A stretch of DNA of 64,000 nt from assembly GCF_001428605.1 (NCBI RefSeq), contig NZ_LMID01000011.1, positions 310,001 through 374,000 of the forward strand. The letters are read 5' to 3'. Origin of the DNA: Sphingomonas sp. Root720. GTDB lineage: Bacteria; Pseudomonadota; Alphaproteobacteria; Sphingomonadales; Sphingomonadaceae. The position numbers and the translations under genes were made by a program. The notes beneath the pieces are model-generated. The model saw nothing but the letters and a program-made list of their open reading frames with translations, was not told the origin of the DNA and made no database searches. This document shows positions 62,995 to 64,000 of this stretch, piece after piece. Within the stretch, counting starts at the first letter, position 1. Every line of letters begins with the position of its first letter.

Positions 62995-64000
62995 TCAAAG
63001 CCGCGTCATCGCCTCCGCCGCGATCATCCGCGCCTCACCGTCGAGGCCGACATCGTGGAGCGCGCGGATCATCGTCGCGAACATCGCCGAGGACAGCCCG
63101 CCCCAGCTCGATCGCTGCATCCCCACCGCGACGAGCAGCGCCACGGTCGCCGGTTCCTTGCGGTCGGCGGCCTGGAGCAGCAGCCGGCCCCAGTTGCTGC
63201 GGTTGTCGAACCCGACCTGATATTCCTGCAGCAGGCGCATCTGCTGCTCGGTCTCCAACCGGTCGAGCCCGGCGAGCGCAGCCAGCAGCAGGCGCAGCTT
63301 CTGCGGATTCTCCTCGCTCCAGCGGTCGGCGACCGCAGACAGCCGGTCGGCCGATATGTCGACGACGGCCCGGGGCGTGCCGACCGCCAGGATCGCCCAG
63401 GCGTCGTCGCCCTTCCCGGCCGACATGCCCGCCACGACCGGCGCCCAGCTACCGGCCTTGCGATCGAGCCCCGCCGACATCATCGATCCGACGAGGTCGG
63501 CCGCGTCGGAGGCATGCTCGCTGTCGGGGACGATCCGCGCGGCCGCCCGCGCGGTCAGGATCAGCCCGGCATAATGATCGACGCGCTTGCCGTCGCCCAG
63601 CCCCTCGCCCGTCCAGAAGCCCCGCATCGCGGAAAGACGGGCGCCGTCGTCGGTGCCGACATAGCACATGCGCAGCCGCCCGCCGGGCGTGTCGCCGGTG
63701 AAGTCGTCGCTATCGTCAGCCGCCTGCGAATAGAGATCGACGAGCGCGGAGTTGGAGAAGACCCCGAGCCGCGCCGCCGTCATCGCCGCGTCGAGCCGTT
63801 CGGCGGGCGGCGTCATCGGCGCGCGCGCGCTCCAGGCGATCACCTGCGGACCGACCGTGCCGTAGAGATCGGCCGGGATGGTCAGGCCGAGCGCGCTCGC
63901 CATGCCGAAGCGCCACGCGGTGAGCTGGTTCACCCCGGTCCATTCGACGCTGACGCTGCGCCGGCCGGCGCCGTTGACGCCCATCATCCGTTCGGCCAGC
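62995..64000 (-). CDS. Conserved hypothetical protein, 5' end outside window
   Basis: At least 335 residues, open to the right edge (the frame reads LAERMMGVNGAGRR across the edge). It is alpha-helical with repeated Ala/Leu helices and no clear motif, so a helical-repeat (TPR-like) fold is possible. A signal sequence, if present, would be outside the window. It precedes xerD on the same strand, about 100 bp away, with a REP-like element between them. Function is unknown. Confidence 0.7.
   Translation of the reverse strand, partial: LAERMMGVNGAGRRSVSVEWTGVNQLTAWRFGMASALGLTIPADLYGTVGPQVIAWSARAPMTPPAERLDAAMTAARLGVFSNSALVDLYSQAADDSDDFTGDTPGGRLRMCYVGTDDGARLSAMRGFWTGEGLGDGKRVDHYAGLILTARAAARIVPDSEHASDAADLVGSMMSAGLDRKAGSWAPVVAGMSAGKGDDAWAILAVGTPRAVVDISADRLSAVADRWSEENPQKLRLLLAALAGLDRLETEQQMRLLQEYQVGFDNRSNWGRLLLQAADRKEPATVALLVAVGMQRSSWGGLSSAMFATMIRALHDVGLDGEARMIAAEAMTRL

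Noticed and set aside
1-64000. CRISPR array, prophage, insertion sequence or rRNA
   Set aside because: No regularly spaced direct repeats, transposase, phage genes or rRNA motifs were seen.

Overview
This 64 kb window is high-GC, densely packed bacterial chromosome from an alphaproteobacterium, most likely a sphingomonad (Sphingomonadaceae; genus not fixed). The assignment rests on ChpT, HdaA and the DUF1013 cell-cycle regulator TrcR, the rluD-rpoH arrangement, an alphaproteobacterial-type rnpB and 4.5S RNA, and two families of REP-like hairpins of the kind common in sphingomonads. No rRNA, phage, transposase, plasmid gene or CRISPR array is visible. glmM is cut by the left edge and a hypothetical gene by the right edge.

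Layout. 1-5.4 kb: glmM, then a leftward operon of a POT peptide transporter and two amidohydrolases, one of which has lost its metal-binding HxH. 5.7-8.2 kb: nitroreductase, small GntR regulator, Sua5-type threonylcarbamoyl-AMP synthase and MsrA. 8.2-10.1 kb: a 750 bp gene-poor, AT-rich gap, a lone response regulator and two small ORFs. 10.1-17.9 kb: RNase P RNA, an AmpD-like amidase, then the chemosensory cluster cheA-cheW-cheY-cheB-cheR with chpT just upstream and a CtrA-type site before cheA. 17.9-25.4 kb: rluD, rpoH, an outer-membrane protein, an orphan membrane protein, mtgA, ybaB-dnaX and the SRP RNA. 25.5-30.5 kb: two coupled cysteine desulfurases with a ferredoxin, an alpha/beta hydrolase, a kinase-fold phosphotransferase, tRNA-Val and HU.

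30.6-41.8 kb is rich in phosphate and polyphosphate genes (ppk2, ppx, a PAP2 phosphatase, ppk1) with aspS, rnd, an SGNH acyltransferase and hdaA between them. 41.7-46 kb: a secreted protein divergent from purM-purN, two small ORFs and ndk. 46.5-53 kb: AIM24-like protein, secreted M28 peptidase, and the leftward xseB-ispA-coaD-cyclophilin-queA group. 53-57 kb: trcR, a glycosyltransferase with an LpxH-like phosphatase, a GST and a Prx5 peroxiredoxin. 57-64 kb: alr-mlaE-mlaF without mlaD, an MHS-type transporter, a small secreted protein, xerD and the truncated hypothetical.

Most genes are conserved housekeeping genes. The points most worth a second look are the CheA with a second CheW-like domain and a decayed receiver tail next to chpT and a CtrA site, the pseudo-amidohydrolase coupled to an intact paralogue, a REP hairpin fixed inside a signal-peptide coding region, a terminator-like hairpin abutting the trcR ribosome binding site, and a perfect inverted repeat between ppx and a PAP2 phosphatase. 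No clearly new multi-gene system was found.
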